A DNA stretch of 64,000 nt from Geodermatophilus bullaregiensis (GCF_016907675.1 NZ_JAFBCJ010000001.1:4216001-4280000), one strand, 5' to 3'; positions 8,232 to 16,797 are shown, counted from the stretch's first letter. Made by a program: numbers and translations. The notes: generated by a model from the letters alone, not told the origin.

Positions 8232-9224
8232 TCAGCGTGTGACGACGATCTTGCCGTTGGCCCGGCCTTGCTCGACGTAGGCCATGGCCTCGAGGGTCTC
8301 CTCGAAGGGGAAGGTGCGGTCGAGCACCGGCCGCAGCGTGCCGCTGTCGTACAGCGTGGCCAGTTCCTCGAGTTGCGCGCCGTTCGCCCTCATGAAGAAG
8401 AACGAGTACCGCACGCCCAGGTGCTTTGCTCGCTTGCGCACCTTGCGGCTCAGCAGCGCCATCACCGGGGCCAGGATCGGCTGTCCGAGCTGAGCGGCGA
8501 ATGCTGGGTCGGGCGGGCCGATGACGCTGATCGCGATTCCACCCCGCTTGAGCACGGTGAGGGACTTCTCGAGGTTGGTTCCGCCGAGTGAGTCGAGCAC
8601 GACGTCGTACCCGCTCAGGACATCGGCGAAGTCCTTCTGCGTGAAGTCCACGACCTCATCGGCGCCTAGGTCGCGGACCTTGTCGGCGTCCTTGGTGCGT
8701 GCGGTAGTCGCCACGTAGGCGCCGAGGTACTTGGCGACCTGCACCACCGTCGAGCCCAGCCCCCCGGCGCCCGCGTGGACCAGCACCTTCTGCTCCGGCT
8801 GCACCTTGGCCACATCGACGAGAGCCTGCCACGCGGCGAGAGCAACCAGCGGCACTGCGGCTGCCTCCTCGAGCGACAGCGACGTGGGCTTGAGCGCGAC
8901 GTCAGCCTGATCGATCACGATGAACTCGGCGAACGTGCCGATGCGCAGGTCGCGGGGCCGGGAGTAGATCTCGTCGCCGACCTTGAAGTCCTGCACGCAT
9001 TCGCCCACCGTCGTGATGACACCGGCGACGTCGTGACCGAGCGGAAAGGGAGGCTTGTACTTCAGGAGTTGCTTGAACTCGCCGTCGCGGACCATCTTGT
9101 CCAGCGGGTTGATGCTCGCTGCGCGAACCTCTACGAGGACGTCGTTGCTCCCCGGGCTCGGGGTGGGCACGTCCGCGAGCTGGACCCCATCCTCGCCATA
9201 CTTGGTCACCACGCATGCCTTCAT
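8232..9224 (-). CDS. NADP-dependent quinone-oxidoreductase-like MDR
   Basis: A 330-aa zinc-independent medium-chain dehydrogenase/reductase. The N-terminal GroES-like domain has GHDVAGVI and VGDEIYSR, and the C-terminal NADP-binding Rossmann domain has HAGAGGLGSTVVQVAKY. No zinc-ligand Cys/His set is present, which places it with quinone oxidoreductase/enoyl-reductase types. Start ATG 9224 (MKACVVTKYGEDG) is the family-typical N-terminus; the open frame extends upstream without support. It probably works on reactive carbonyls or quinones, in line with the neighbouring HxlR regulator and MFS pump. Confidence 0.87.
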   Translation of the reverse strand: MKACVVTKYGEDGVQLADVPTPSPGSNDVLVEVRAASINPLDKMVRDGEFKQLLKYKPPFPLGHDVAGVITTVGECVQDFKVGDEIYSRPRDLRIGTFAEFIVIDQADVALKPTSLSLEEAAAVPLVALAAWQALVDVAKVQPEQKVLVHAGAGGLGSTVVQVAKYLGAYVATTARTKDADKVRDLGADEVVDFTQKDFADVLSGYDVVLDSLGGTNLEKSLTVLKRGGIAISVIGPPDPAFAAQLGQPILAPVMALLSRKVRKRAKHLGVRYSFFFMRANGAQLEELATLYDSGTLRPVLDRTFPFEETLEAMAYVEQGRANGKIVVTR

Positions 9225-9369
9225 GTGTGTGCCTGCCTCATTTAGGATGTGCCTGCAGTTCAGGAGCGAGTGGGGGAGCGGCTTGCGGTGCCCCCGGGAG
9301 TAGCGACCGCTCCCCATGCCTGGCAAGAGATCTCCGTGACCAACCGGTGCCTGCAGTGGTGCTCGGGGG

Positions 9370-9909
9370 TCATCGGTGGTCCGTCCGGGCCGGCGAGCTG
9401 GGGTCATTGGGGGCGTGCGGCGAGCGCGGCGAGCTGCGGTCGACGGCCAGGTCGAGCTCGCCGCTCGTCACGCCGTGGCCGGCCGCGCAGCGCAGCTCAA
9501 CGGCGACGGGCTCGCCACAGCCATGGTGCTGCAGGCGCACGCCGCTGCTCTGCTCGCCCAGCCAGCGCTCGCCCCACTGCATGAGCGCGGCAAGCACCGG
9601 GAAGACGTCGGCCCCCTTCTCGGTCAGCCGGTAGCCCTTCCGCGTGCGCTCCCCAGGGTTGCGGTACTCGACGCGCTCGAGAAGCCGCTCGGCGACGAGC
9701 TCGCGCAGCCTCGCCGCGACGACGGGCTCGCTGGCGCCCGTGCGCGCGACGAACTCGTCGAACCGCGTCGCGCCGTAGAAGGCCTCGCGCAGAACGAGCA
9801 TCGCCGACTTCGTGCTGACGACGCCGAGCGCTCGGGCCATGGCGCAGGCATCGGCGCTCCAGGCGTCGCGAGACCTGAGGCGGCCCGCCAGATGGATAAC
9901 AGGCGTCAT
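9370..9909 (-). CDS. HxlR-family transcriptional regulator
   Basis: A 179-aa MarR-related winged-helix regulator. The HxlR domain spans about residues 20-120, with a CAMARAL motif holding the sensing-type Cys, then FDEFVARTGASEPVVAARLRELV for DNA recognition and the wing YRLTEKGADVFPVL. A C-terminal extension (CGEPVAVELRCAAGHGV) adds two more Cys residues. It is divergent from the MFS pump with only 58 bp between starts, so it very likely controls both. HxlR proteins commonly sense aldehydes, quinones or redox stress. Confidence 0.88.
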   Translation of the reverse strand: MTPVIHLAGRLRSRDAWSADACAMARALGVVSTKSAMLVLREAFYGATRFDEFVARTGASEPVVAARLRELVAERLLERVEYRNPGERTRKGYRLTEKGADVFPVLAALMQWGERWLGEQSSGVRLQHHGCGEPVAVELRCAAGHGVTSGELDLAVDRSSPRSPHAPNDPSSPARTDHR

Positions 9910-9920
9910 GAGCAGAGACT

Positions 9921-9942
9921 ATAGCTGGCTTGTGCATAGCTA
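9921..9942. promoter_or_regulatory. candidate HxlR operator between divergent genes
   Basis: In the 58-bp divergent spacer, ATAGCT occurs twice in direct orientation (9921-9926, 9936-9941). TAGCT-N11-AGCTA forms an inverted repeat in the same place. The local AT-richness stands out from the GC-rich surroundings. Position and symmetry fit an autoregulated operator. Confidence 0.45.
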
Positions 9943-9967
9943 AGTCAGCCCACTACGCTCCCTGGCT

Positions 9968-11398
9968 GTGACCTTCTTGGCCCAGCTCCGGCGCCGTGAC
10001 GCCTCGCCTTCGTTGGTCCTCTTGGTGGTGTGCGCCGGCGTGGTGCTCGCCAGCCTCGACCTGTTCATCGTCAACGTCGCCCTGCCCGAGCTGGCGGACG
10101 ACCTCGACGCGCCGCTCTCGAGCCTGTCGTGGGTGCTGAACGGCTACGCGATCGCCTTCGCGTCTCTGCTCGTACTGTTCGGGCGGCTAGCTGAGCGGCG
10201 CAGCCGCGAGCTCAGCTTCCTCGCGGGCGTGTTGCTCTTCACCCTCGCCTCGGCCGCATGCGGCCTGGCGACGAGCGTCGAGTCCCTCGTTGCGTTCCGA
10301 GTCGTTCAGGGCGCGGGCGCCGCACTGCTCACCGCTGCGTCCCTGGGCCTCGTCCTCGCCACCGCGCCGGAGGAGCGCCGCCACTCCTCCGTTCGGGCGT
10401 GGACCGCGGTTGGCGGCCTGGCGGCGGCGCTCGGTCCCGTCGTCGGCGGCCTGCTGGTGGCTGTGGACTGGCGGTGGATCTTCTTCGTCAACGTCCCGAT
10501 CGGCCTCGCCGCGCTGTACGTGGGGTGGCGACGGCTCCCACACGTGCCCGGCCATCCCGTGCCGCGGCCGGATGCGCTCGGCGCCGGGCTGCTGAGCGCC
10601 GGCGTGGCGGGACTCACCCTCGCGCTGGTCCGGGGCGAAGACTGGGGCTGGGGGTCGACCGCGACGCTGACGACGCTCGGCATATCCGTGGCGCTGCTGG
10701 CTGTCTTTGTCGGGCATTGCATGCGCGCCCGCAACCCCCTCGTCGAGCCCGAACTCTTCCGTGCCGGCGGCTTCGCGGGCTCCTCGATCGTCATGACACT
10801 GTTCTCGATGTCGTTCGGCGCAATGCTTTTGTCCCTCGTGCTGTGGATGCAGGACGTCTGGGGTTGGTCGGCGCTGGCCACCGGGCTGGCCATCGCACCG
10901 GGGCCGCTGATGGTCCCGCTCTTCTCGTTCCTCGTCGCCGGCCGGCTGATCGCGCGGTTCGGCCCGGCGCCGGTGGTGACCGCCGGCACAGCGATCTTCG
11001 CCGCCGGCCTGGTGTGGTGGGCGGCCGCAGCGCAGGTCGAGCCTGATTACGTCGGCAGCCTCCTGGGGGGAGTGCTGGTAACCGGCGTCGGCGTCGGGTT
11101 GACTCTGCCAACACTCATGGCCACGGCGGCCGCCTCGCTGCCTCCTCGGGCGTTCGCGACCGGGTCGGCCGTGGTCAACATGCTGCGCCAGGTCGGCGTG
11201 GCGCTCGGCGTGGCCCTGCTCGTCGCGCTGCTCGGCACCCCGACGTCGAGCACCGCGGCGCTGACCGCATTCCGGACCGGCTGGCTCGTGCTCGCGGCGA
11301 TCGCGCTCGTCGCAGCCGTCGTCGCCGCCGTCGTGCTCCGCGCGCGGGCGGAAGCACCCGCGCTGGAGGTCCTCCCTACGGTGCCGCCCGTACGATGA
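9968..11398 (+). CDS. MFS drug exporter, DHA2 family (14 TM)
   Basis: A 476-aa major facilitator transporter starting at GTG 9968. About 14 hydrophobic helices are visible. Motif A-like FGRLAERRSRELSF lies after TM2, and the antiporter motif C-like region is GPVVGGLL. Length and helix count place it in DHA2 (proton-driven multidrug efflux, EmrB/QacA type). It is encoded divergently from HxlR. With the SDR and MDR genes it forms a detoxification cargo: convert toxic compounds, pump them out, and regulate by HxlR. The substrate is unknown. Confidence 0.87.
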   Translation: MTFLAQLRRRDASPSLVLLVVCAGVVLASLDLFIVNVALPELADDLDAPLSSLSWVLNGYAIAFASLLVLFGRLAERRSRELSFLAGVLLFTLASAACGLATSVESLVAFRVVQGAGAALLTAASLGLVLATAPEERRHSSVRAWTAVGGLAAALGPVVGGLLVAVDWRWIFFVNVPIGLAALYVGWRRLPHVPGHPVPRPDALGAGLLSAGVAGLTLALVRGEDWGWGSTATLTTLGISVALLAVFVGHCMRARNPLVEPELFRAGGFAGSSIVMTLFSMSFGAMLLSLVLWMQDVWGWSALATGLAIAPGPLMVPLFSFLVAGRLIARFGPAPVVTAGTAIFAAGLVWWAAAAQVEPDYVGSLLGGVLVTGVGVGLTLPTLMATAAASLPPRAFATGSAVVNMLRQVGVALGVALLVALLGTPTSSTAALTAFRTGWLVLAAIALVAAVVAAVVLRARAEAPALEVLPTVPPVR

Positions 11399-11689
11399 GA
11401 GGTACGGCTGAGCTGGAGCTCGCAGCAGCGACCGCCTACCTTCGGCCAGGCAGGGTCCGCGACGGGCAGCGCCGTTGTTTTCCTGCTCCGTTGAGCCGGT
11501 AGCGCCCCGGCATCAAGGTCGCGCCACCGCTCGGTGCCCGGATCCCCCCAGCGGAACAGACACCGCCGTTGTGCCCCGCCGACGAACAGCCCGCCGTGGA
11601 TGGCCGCGAAAGCGCGCCAGGACGGTTCGCGAATGACAAGTTTCGTGTTTATGCGGCGGTCCACGCCCGGTCAGCCTGCGCGGTCGCAG

Positions 11690-12063
11690 GCATGCTCGAG
11701 TCGGTCACCGCCCTGAACATGGGGGAGAACCCTGTTCCGCACTACTGGGAGCACACGCTCTGGGTGTGGGGCCAGACATCGATGGACGACTTCGAAAAGC
11801 TCTGGGACCGCATCAATCTCGACGGAGTCGTCGAGCGGATCCGCGTGCCGTACCTGGTCGTCCACGGTGCGCACGACCGGCAGATCCCCGTCGAGTACGC
11901 GCACCGCAGCTACGAGCAGGCGGTCAACAGCCCCAAGCGTGAGCTGAAGGTGTTCACCGAACGGGAAGGAGGCGTCGAGCACTGCAACCTCGACGACCCG
12001 ATGAACGCCACCCGGTTCGTTGCCGACTGGGTTGCCGAGACCTTTGGGCATCCTGTCCGCTGA
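11690..12063 (+). pseudogene. alpha/beta-hydrolase, C-terminal fragment
   Basis: The last ~125 residues resemble the C-terminal half of a serine hydrolase of the pseudooxynicotine-hydrolase/FrsA-like type. PHYWEHTLWVWG is followed by VPYLVVHGAHDRQIP (the catalytic Asp region) and GGVEHCN (the catalytic His). The nucleophile-elbow half is missing, and upstream sequence (from 11399) does not supply it. The open frame therefore starts in unrelated DNA. It is a leftover near the right end of the element. The 205 bp from here to attR contain nothing I recognise. Confidence 0.7.
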
Positions 12064-12268
12064 CGGCTCCTGGCGGGCCGCGAGGCAGGCCGTCGGCGGC
12101 AAATCTCGACCACTTCCTTCCACCAGTGAACCTTGTCGGAGCGACGAACTTACGACGATTAATCAACCGTAATCTCCACTTTTCAGTCAACGCTCGTCAA
12201 CACCGAACGGGCAGCTGATCTGCAAGTTCCGTCATGTACCAATGTCCTCAAACGTCCCCGGCGCGTTC

Positions 12269-12305
12269 TCGCAGGGTTATTGGTTCGAGTCCAATCGGGG
12301 GAGCA
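12269..12305 (+). repeat. attR (direct repeat of tRNA-Asn 3' end)
   Basis: Perfect 37-bp copy of 2014-2050. Upstream of it the rest of a tRNA is absent, so this is the displaced 3' copy that marks the right end of the element. Confidence 0.88.
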
Positions 12306-12544
12306 ACACCGCAGTTCAGCGGCTCGTGGGCGCCTCCAGGCCGGAACCAATATTCGCCGGAGTCGCAAGGAACCCGCGACTTCGGAGCGCGTGACGGCGC
12401 TGGGTGGGACCTCTGACGGGGTCTCGACGTGGGCTCGGTCGACGTCGCGGGGCCGCTGTCCGAGAGCCCGGCCGTCGAGTGGCTGCCGTCCTCGGAGTGC
12501 CCAGCAGTGCGGAGCGGTGAGGGAGCCCTCGCTGATGTGAGGCC

Positions 12545-12799
12545 TTACAGGGTCCGCCGGATGACCGCGGCGGTCCGGGGGCTGGCGGTGCCGCGGCCGA
12601 GGTAGACGTCCTGGGTCAGGCTGGGCGGCTGTGGCCGAGGTGGTCGGCGATCTGGCGAGCCGAGAGCCCGGCCTCGTCGGCCAGCCAGCGGACCGCCATC
12701 GCTGAGCCGGCTGTCCGTGGGCACCGGCGGGGTCTCGGCGCTGCTGCGGTCGCGGAGTGCTTCGCGCAGCCGCCGCTCGGCCTGCGCCCGGGTCGGCAT
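12545..12799 (-). pseudogene. remnant of a second tRNA-Asn-type integrase
   Basis: Fragments of an integrase close to the one at 2173. An N-terminal piece (RAQAERRLREALRDR, compare AEAERRLRAALRDR in the other copy) is followed by a C-terminal piece (GLSARQIADHLGHSRP / SLTQDVYLGRG...). The catalytic core between them is deleted and the C-terminal piece changes frame near 12625. Tyr is present at the nucleophile position. It lies 240 bp beyond attR in the same orientation as the first integrase relative to its att site, suggesting a tandem insertion that decayed. Confidence 0.75.
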
Positions 12800-13074
12800 C
12801 GATCCGCCAGGCTCAGGTTCGACCGGTGCCGGTAGAAGGACGCCGCGAGCCGGGCGTGGAGCCGCCCGAAGGGTGTGACGGTGATGTCCAGCTCGTCGAG
12901 TCCGCGGGCGATCTCCTCGGCGGCGATGCCGACCCGGGCCGTCTTCTGCAGCACCTCGGAGTAGTTGACCGCGCTCATCGTGGCATCGTCGTCGGCAGCA
13001 GCGCGGGTCACGACCTCCCCGCCGGGCTCTTGGTTGACCAGGGCCAGCGATGCAGAGGCATACAGGACGATCAC
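12795..13074 (-). pseudogene. PIN-domain (VapC-like) toxin remnant
   Basis: The N-terminus reads VIVLYASASLALVNQEPGG, where PIN toxins have an Asp after the first strand (VLDASALLA). Here that metal-binding Asp is Tyr. NYSEVLQK retains the second acidic site (Glu) and SLADRC keeps the third Asp, but the C-terminal end is missing and runs into the integrase remnant. It starts GTG 13074, overlapping the stop of the upstream small gene (GTGA), as toxin-antitoxin pairs often do. Family: RNase toxins of the VapC type. This copy should be dead by truncation and by loss of the first Asp. Confidence 0.65.
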
Positions 13075-13313
13075 TCCCCGCGTGGCCCGCCGTCTTGCGA
13101 CGAGGGATCGAAGCCACGCTCGATGACGACTTCATCGCGGAGGTCAGCACGGTCGGCCGCGGCGGCTTCCAGGCGGCGTTCGGCCACCAACTCGTCGCTC
13201 AGGCGGACCTCGCCCGCAGCCTCCCTGAATCGCTCCCACAGGCGCTCCAGGGAGGCGCGGCGTCTCGGGTCCCACCCTGCAAGGGGATCCTGAACCGCGC
13301 CGCTCTCGCTCAC
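13071..13313 (-). CDS. small protein upstream of the PIN remnant, possible antitoxin
   Basis: An 80-aa open frame from GTG 13313 ending in a GTGA overlap with the PIN-toxin start. It is charged and helical (RASLERLWERFREAAG, LSDELVAERRLEAAAADRADLRDEVVIERG). Position and overlap are typical of a VapB-type antitoxin, but I do not recognise an antitoxin DNA-binding motif with confidence. It could also be part of a longer decayed frame reaching 13487. Confidence 0.35.
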   Translation of the reverse strand: MSESGAVQDPLAGWDPRRRASLERLWERFREAAGEVRLSDELVAERRLEAAAADRADLRDEVVIERGFDPSSQDGGPRGE

Positions 13314-13469
13314 GAGGTCGGACAGTAGTCGCCATCCACAGGGCTTGATCCTTGCTGCGACGACCGCGTCCACCATCGGCGCAGCGGTGGGCCGAACACC
13401 AACATCGTGACGTCTGCTCGGCGCCGTCGTACAGGCGCCATGCGCTGTGACCGCCCCACGTGGCGGCAG

Positions 13470-13741
13470 CGCCAGCAGCCACATCACGGAGGCCCGTGTC
13501 GACGCTCATGCGGGCTGCGGCCGCCGGAACCCACTCGTGACCTGCATCGAGTCCCTCAGCGGTAGCCGTAGCACGCACGGTGGCCATCGCCGTCTCGAGC
13601 GGCTGGCCCATCGCTCGATCCCTCGCCAGCTCGTACACCGCGAGCGCCTACAGCCGCAGCTCAAGCGGTAGGTCCGCCAGCAGGGACCTCCAGTCGTCCT
13701 CCACCCATGCGGTCGCGCCCCTGATGGGCGACCCGTGCCGC
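13470..13741 (-). pseudogene. decayed small gene with in-frame amber stop
   Basis: A protein-like frame reads ATAWVEDDWRSLLADLPLEL, then a TAG near 13666, and continues ALAVYELARDRAMGQPLE and GLDAGHEWVPAAAARMSVDTG. The sense on both sides of the stop and the helical character suggest a real small gene that acquired a stop. No domain is recognised. It may belong to the decayed second element. Confidence 0.35.
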
Positions 13742-13900
13742 TCACTCAGTCAGGATCACCCGCACGAGGAGCCGAAGCGGGACCATCGTCTCCGTCTCGG
13801 GAGCACTGACGGCCTTCACCATCGATCGGGTCAGCACGCCGGCCGCGACGGCCGCGGCGGCTGCGATTGCCGAGCGGAGCAGACGGTGGCTGCGATTCAC
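13742..13900 (-). CDS. small single-helix membrane protein
   Basis: A 52-aa frame starting at GTG 13900 with GGAGG six bases upstream. Basic N-terminus (VNRSHRLLRS), then an Ala-rich hydrophobic helix (IAAAAAVAAGVL), then a short polar/hydrophobic tail. It is too short for domain assignment. The ~300 bp between it and the response-regulator stop at 14202 contain no gene I can support. Confidence 0.45.
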   Translation of the reverse strand: MNRSHRLLRSAIAAAAAVAAGVLTRSMVKAVSAPETETMVPLRLLVRVILTE

Positions 13901-14201
13901 GGCGGCCTCCTGGGGGAGGGGTGTGCCCGATTCCTGCTCCGATGGCTGGTTCGCCTCAATGGCGTCACAGGTCCACACGTCGTGCACGCGGTGTGTAACA
14001 CGTGGTCCTGGGGCTTCTGCAATGACGACGACGCTCGCTCTGGTCGACCATCGCGTGCTGCCTCGGGCCGCGGCCCTGTGGCTGGCCGCTCGGGTGCTCC
14101 AGCGCGAAACGGCATCACGGCGCAGCGTCCCTCCGAGGGGTACACGCCGCTTCGTGACGCTGTGGGGGGTGGCGGCAAACGGCGACGGAGCCATTGCGGC
14201 G

Positions 14202-14849
14202 TCAGATGCGGCCGGTCTCGTGGGCCCACATGGCGACCTCGACGCGGTTTCGGGCGCCGAGCTTTCGCATGAGGCTGGCGAGGTGGGCTTTGACGGTGCT
14301 TGGGGTGATGTAGAGCTCGCTGGCGATCTCATTGTTGGTGCGGCCTCGGGCTACAGGAACGAGGACTTCCTCCTCGCGAGCGGTGAGCGGTTCCATCGGC
14401 TGCCTCGGTGGTGAGGTCTGTGCGTGAGCGAACGCTGCGAGCAGTCGGACGGTCACGCTCGGTGCGATCAGTGCGTCTCCGTCGGCGGCGGCGTGGATGG
14501 CCTGGGTCAGCAGGGCGGGTCCGGCGTCCTTGAGCAGGAACCCGCGGGCGCCGGCTCTGAGCGCCCCGTGGACGTACTCGTCGAGGTCGAAGGTGGTGAT
14601 GACCACGATCGGCAGGGGGTCGGTGACGTCGGGGCCGGCGAGGCGTCGGGTGGCTTCGATGCCGTCCATCAGCGGCATTCGGATGTCGAACAGGCCGACG
14701 TCGGGGCGCAGCTGGAGCGCCAGGCGGACTGCCTCGCGCCCGTCGGCGGCCGCGCCGACCACGTCGATGTCGGGTTGGGCGTCGAGCAGCATCGTCAGCC
14801 CGGTGCGCACGATGGGCTGGTCGTCGGCGATGAGGACCCTGATGCTCAT
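14202..14849 (-). CDS. NarL/FixJ-type response regulator
   Basis: A 215-aa response regulator. The receiver domain (residues ~3-120) starts IRVLIADDQPIVRTGL; the phospho-acceptor Asp lies in LFDIRMPLMDG, with the conserved Thr in VVITTF and Lys in FLLKDAG. The C-terminal LuxR HTH (~150-212) has LTAREEEVLVPVARGRTNNE and YITPSTVKAHLASLM. Its ATG overlaps the stop of the sensor kinase (ATGA), so the two are coupled. It probably controls the divergently encoded DUF6326 and ABC exporter genes. Confidence 0.93.
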   Translation of the reverse strand: MSIRVLIADDQPIVRTGLTMLLDAQPDIDVVGAAADGREAVRLALQLRPDVGLFDIRMPLMDGIEATRRLAGPDVTDPLPIVVITTFDLDEYVHGALRAGARGFLLKDAGPALLTQAIHAAADGDALIAPSVTVRLLAAFAHAQTSPPRQPMEPLTAREEEVLVPVARGRTNNEIASELYITPSTVKAHLASLMRKLGARNRVEVAMWAHETGRI

Positions 14850-15991
14850 CGTGGCGTCCCGGTTCGGGGCAGGACCGCCTCTACCCGCCAGCCCCGCTCG
14901 GCGGCGGGGCCTGCGTGGAAGGTGCCGCCGAGCAGTGAGGCGCGTTCCCGCATGCCCACCAGGCCGTAGCCTGCTGGGGCGCGGCCGCCAGCGGCGGAGC
15001 CGTCGTCGTCGATGGTCAGCCGTACCTGGTCGGCGTCGCCGGTGACGGCGACGGTGACCTGGGTCGCGTGGCGGGCGTGCCGTCGAGCGTTGGTGACGGA
15101 CTCCTGGGCCAGGCGGTAGATCGCGGCCCCGACCGCCGGGCCGAGGTCGTCGAACTCGCCGGAGAGCGTCACCTCGACGCAGGGACGCGTCTGGCCATCG
15201 GTGGCGAGCTGCTCGACCTCGGCCACGCCGGGCTGCGGCGCGAACTCGGTGTCCTGTGTGGCGCGGAGCACCCCGACGATGGCGCGCAGCTCGGTGAGGG
15301 TGCGGGTCGCTGCGTCCTCGATGATGGCCAGGGCCTCGATGGCACGCTCGGGGTGGGAGGCCGCGATGGCACGTCCTGCTTGGGCCTGGATGGCGATGCC
15401 CGACACGTGGTGGGCGACGGTGTCGTGGAGCTCGCGCGCGAGCTGTTCGCGTTCGCGGGCCTTGGCTTGGTCGATGTCGCGGATGCGGATCTTCGTGCGA
15501 TAGCGGACCGCGGCGCCGAGCGCGGCGGCGAACAGGAAGAACCCGTACGCGCCGACCTTGTCCGCGAGGCTGGTGGGGTCGGCGACGGTGGTGATGGGCA
15601 GCCAGAGCAGGATGACGCCGAGGCCGATTGCGGCTTCCCGGCCGGAGCCCCACCGGAACAGGGCGTAGGCCAGGATCAGCGACGCGGCCATGCTGTTCAG
15701 CGGGGCGCCTTGCGACCCGGTGAGGATCCTGACGACGTCGACGATCGTCCACGTGCCGAAGGAGACCGCGACCGCGACGAGCGGGTGCGTGCGTCGCCAC
15801 GGCAGGGGGCCGAGGACCGCGAGCACCGCGAGCAGCAGCAGCGGGCGTGGCGCCAGGTCCTGGCGAAGCACCACGTCCACCAGGGACCAGCAGATCAGTA
15901 CTGCGACCAAGGCCCAGTCCCGCGGCCCCTGGTCCGGGGCATTCGTGGGTCGAGGTTCGGCCCACAGCGCGTGGAGTGCGTTGGTGGCCAT
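14846..15991 (-). CDS. NarL-family sensor histidine kinase
   Basis: A 381-aa sensor. The first ~165 residues hold about five hydrophobic segments with short loops and no large extracellular domain. The HisKA_3 dimerisation helix carries ELHDTVAHHVSG (phospho-His), and the HATPase domain ends with GYGLVGMRERASLLGGTF. The architecture matches intramembrane-sensing kinases (LiaS/DesK-like) often paired with exporters for cell-envelope-active compounds. It is divergent from the DUF6326/ABC genes, with a 160-bp spacer. Confidence 0.92.
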   Translation of the reverse strand: MATNALHALWAEPRPTNAPDQGPRDWALVAVLICWSLVDVVLRQDLAPRPLLLLAVLAVLGPLPWRRTHPLVAVAVSFGTWTIVDVVRILTGSQGAPLNSMAASLILAYALFRWGSGREAAIGLGVILLWLPITTVADPTSLADKVGAYGFFLFAAALGAAVRYRTKIRIRDIDQAKAREREQLARELHDTVAHHVSGIAIQAQAGRAIAASHPERAIEALAIIEDAATRTLTELRAIVGVLRATQDTEFAPQPGVAEVEQLATDGQTRPCVEVTLSGEFDDLGPAVGAAIYRLAQESVTNARRHARHATQVTVAVTGDADQVRLTIDDDGSAAGGRAPAGYGLVGMRERASLLGGTFHAGPAAERGWRVEAVLPRTGTPR

Positions 15992-16153
15992 CTGATCAGC
16001 CTAGGCAGCCCGCGTGCTCGGTGTATCGGCCGAAAGCACGAGAGCTCGGCTGTGCCAACGGCCAGGTCGAATCAGGCTCCCGGGGCTGATGTGCCCGCCG
16101 CCGGCATCCGTGACGGTGGAAGCACCCACCCGATCAAGGCAGGGAGCATTGTG

Positions 16154-16681
16154 ATGAGAAGGCCTCAATCCCACACCGCACGAGAGAATCCGCCATCGCA
16201 CAGCTCGCTGGAAGACCGGCGCATGCCCGTGCAGGCCAGACTCGCAGCAGCATGGACCAGCTTCATGTTCCTCTACATCTACATCGACTACTTCCACCTC
16301 CACAAGCCCGGCGTCATCGACGACCTCCGCGCCGGCGCCGTCGGCCTCGATTACGACATCACCCCGACGGTGTTGACCATTTTCGTCGCGGTCGTAGCGA
16401 TCCCGGCCCTGATGGTGATGCTCTCCATGACGCTGCCCGCCCGCGTGAACCGCGCCACGAACCTCGTCGTAGCAACGCTCTACATCCCCGTCTCGATGTT
16501 CAACGCGGTAGGAGAGTCCTGGGACTGGGCCTTCTTCTACGGCCTCTCCATCGGTGTCGAGGTGCTGCTCCTGGCCTTCATCCTGCGCTCCGCCTGGACC
16601 TGGCCACGCCGCACCGCATCACCGGCGACCCTGGCAGCCAGCCTCCACAGCGAGCCGCTCCGCGCGCCGCAGCAGGCGTGA
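16154..16681 (+). CDS. DUF6326-type membrane protein
   Basis: A 175-aa protein with four hydrophobic helices: the first around WTSFMFLYIYIDYFHLH, then LTIFVAVVAIPALMVML, LVVATLYIPVSMFN and YGLSIGVEVLLLAFIL. The pattern of an aromatic first helix (YIYIDYFHLHKPG) is typical of the DUF6326 family. ATG 16154 was chosen; GTG 16151 or ATG 16223 are alternatives. It lies between the two-component system and the ABC exporter, reads in the exporter's direction, and is probably co-regulated. Function unknown. Confidence 0.78.
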   Translation: MRRPQSHTARENPPSHSSLEDRRMPVQARLAAAWTSFMFLYIYIDYFHLHKPGVIDDLRAGAVGLDYDITPTVLTIFVAVVAIPALMVMLSMTLPARVNRATNLVVATLYIPVSMFNAVGESWDWAFFYGLSIGVEVLLLAFILRSAWTWPRRTASPATLAASLHSEPLRAPQQA

Positions 16682-16797
16682 CTGCCCGCCCCAGGGCCCG
16701 ACCATCCTCCGCTCGCCCCACCCGCGGGCACGGTCACCTGTCTCAGCGTTCGCTGTTGAGCACTCCGTCCCACCCCATCCCCAGAACGGTCCCGGTC

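Larger units (their letters stand above)
2014..12305. mobile_element. integrated element in the tRNA-Asn 3' end (~10.3 kb)
   Basis: Bounded by a perfect 37-bp direct repeat of the tRNA-Asn 3' end (2014-2050 and 12269-12305); after one mismatch, eight more bases match. The tRNA is kept intact at the left end, as in site-specific tRNA integration. The tyrosine integrase gene lies next to attL pointing towards the tRNA, with an excisionase-like HTH gene behind it. Inside are two unknown genes, an IS110-family copy, and an SDR/MDR/HxlR/MFS cargo. No relaxase, TraB/FtsK translocase or replication initiator is recognisable, so it is a non-conjugative island or a remnant. The integrase has lost its catalytic codon. 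Confidence 0.85.

Noticed and set aside
2014-12305. Conjugative element (AICE) or prophage
   Set aside because: No FtsK/TraB translocase, relaxase, replication initiator, capsid, portal or terminase gene is recognisable.
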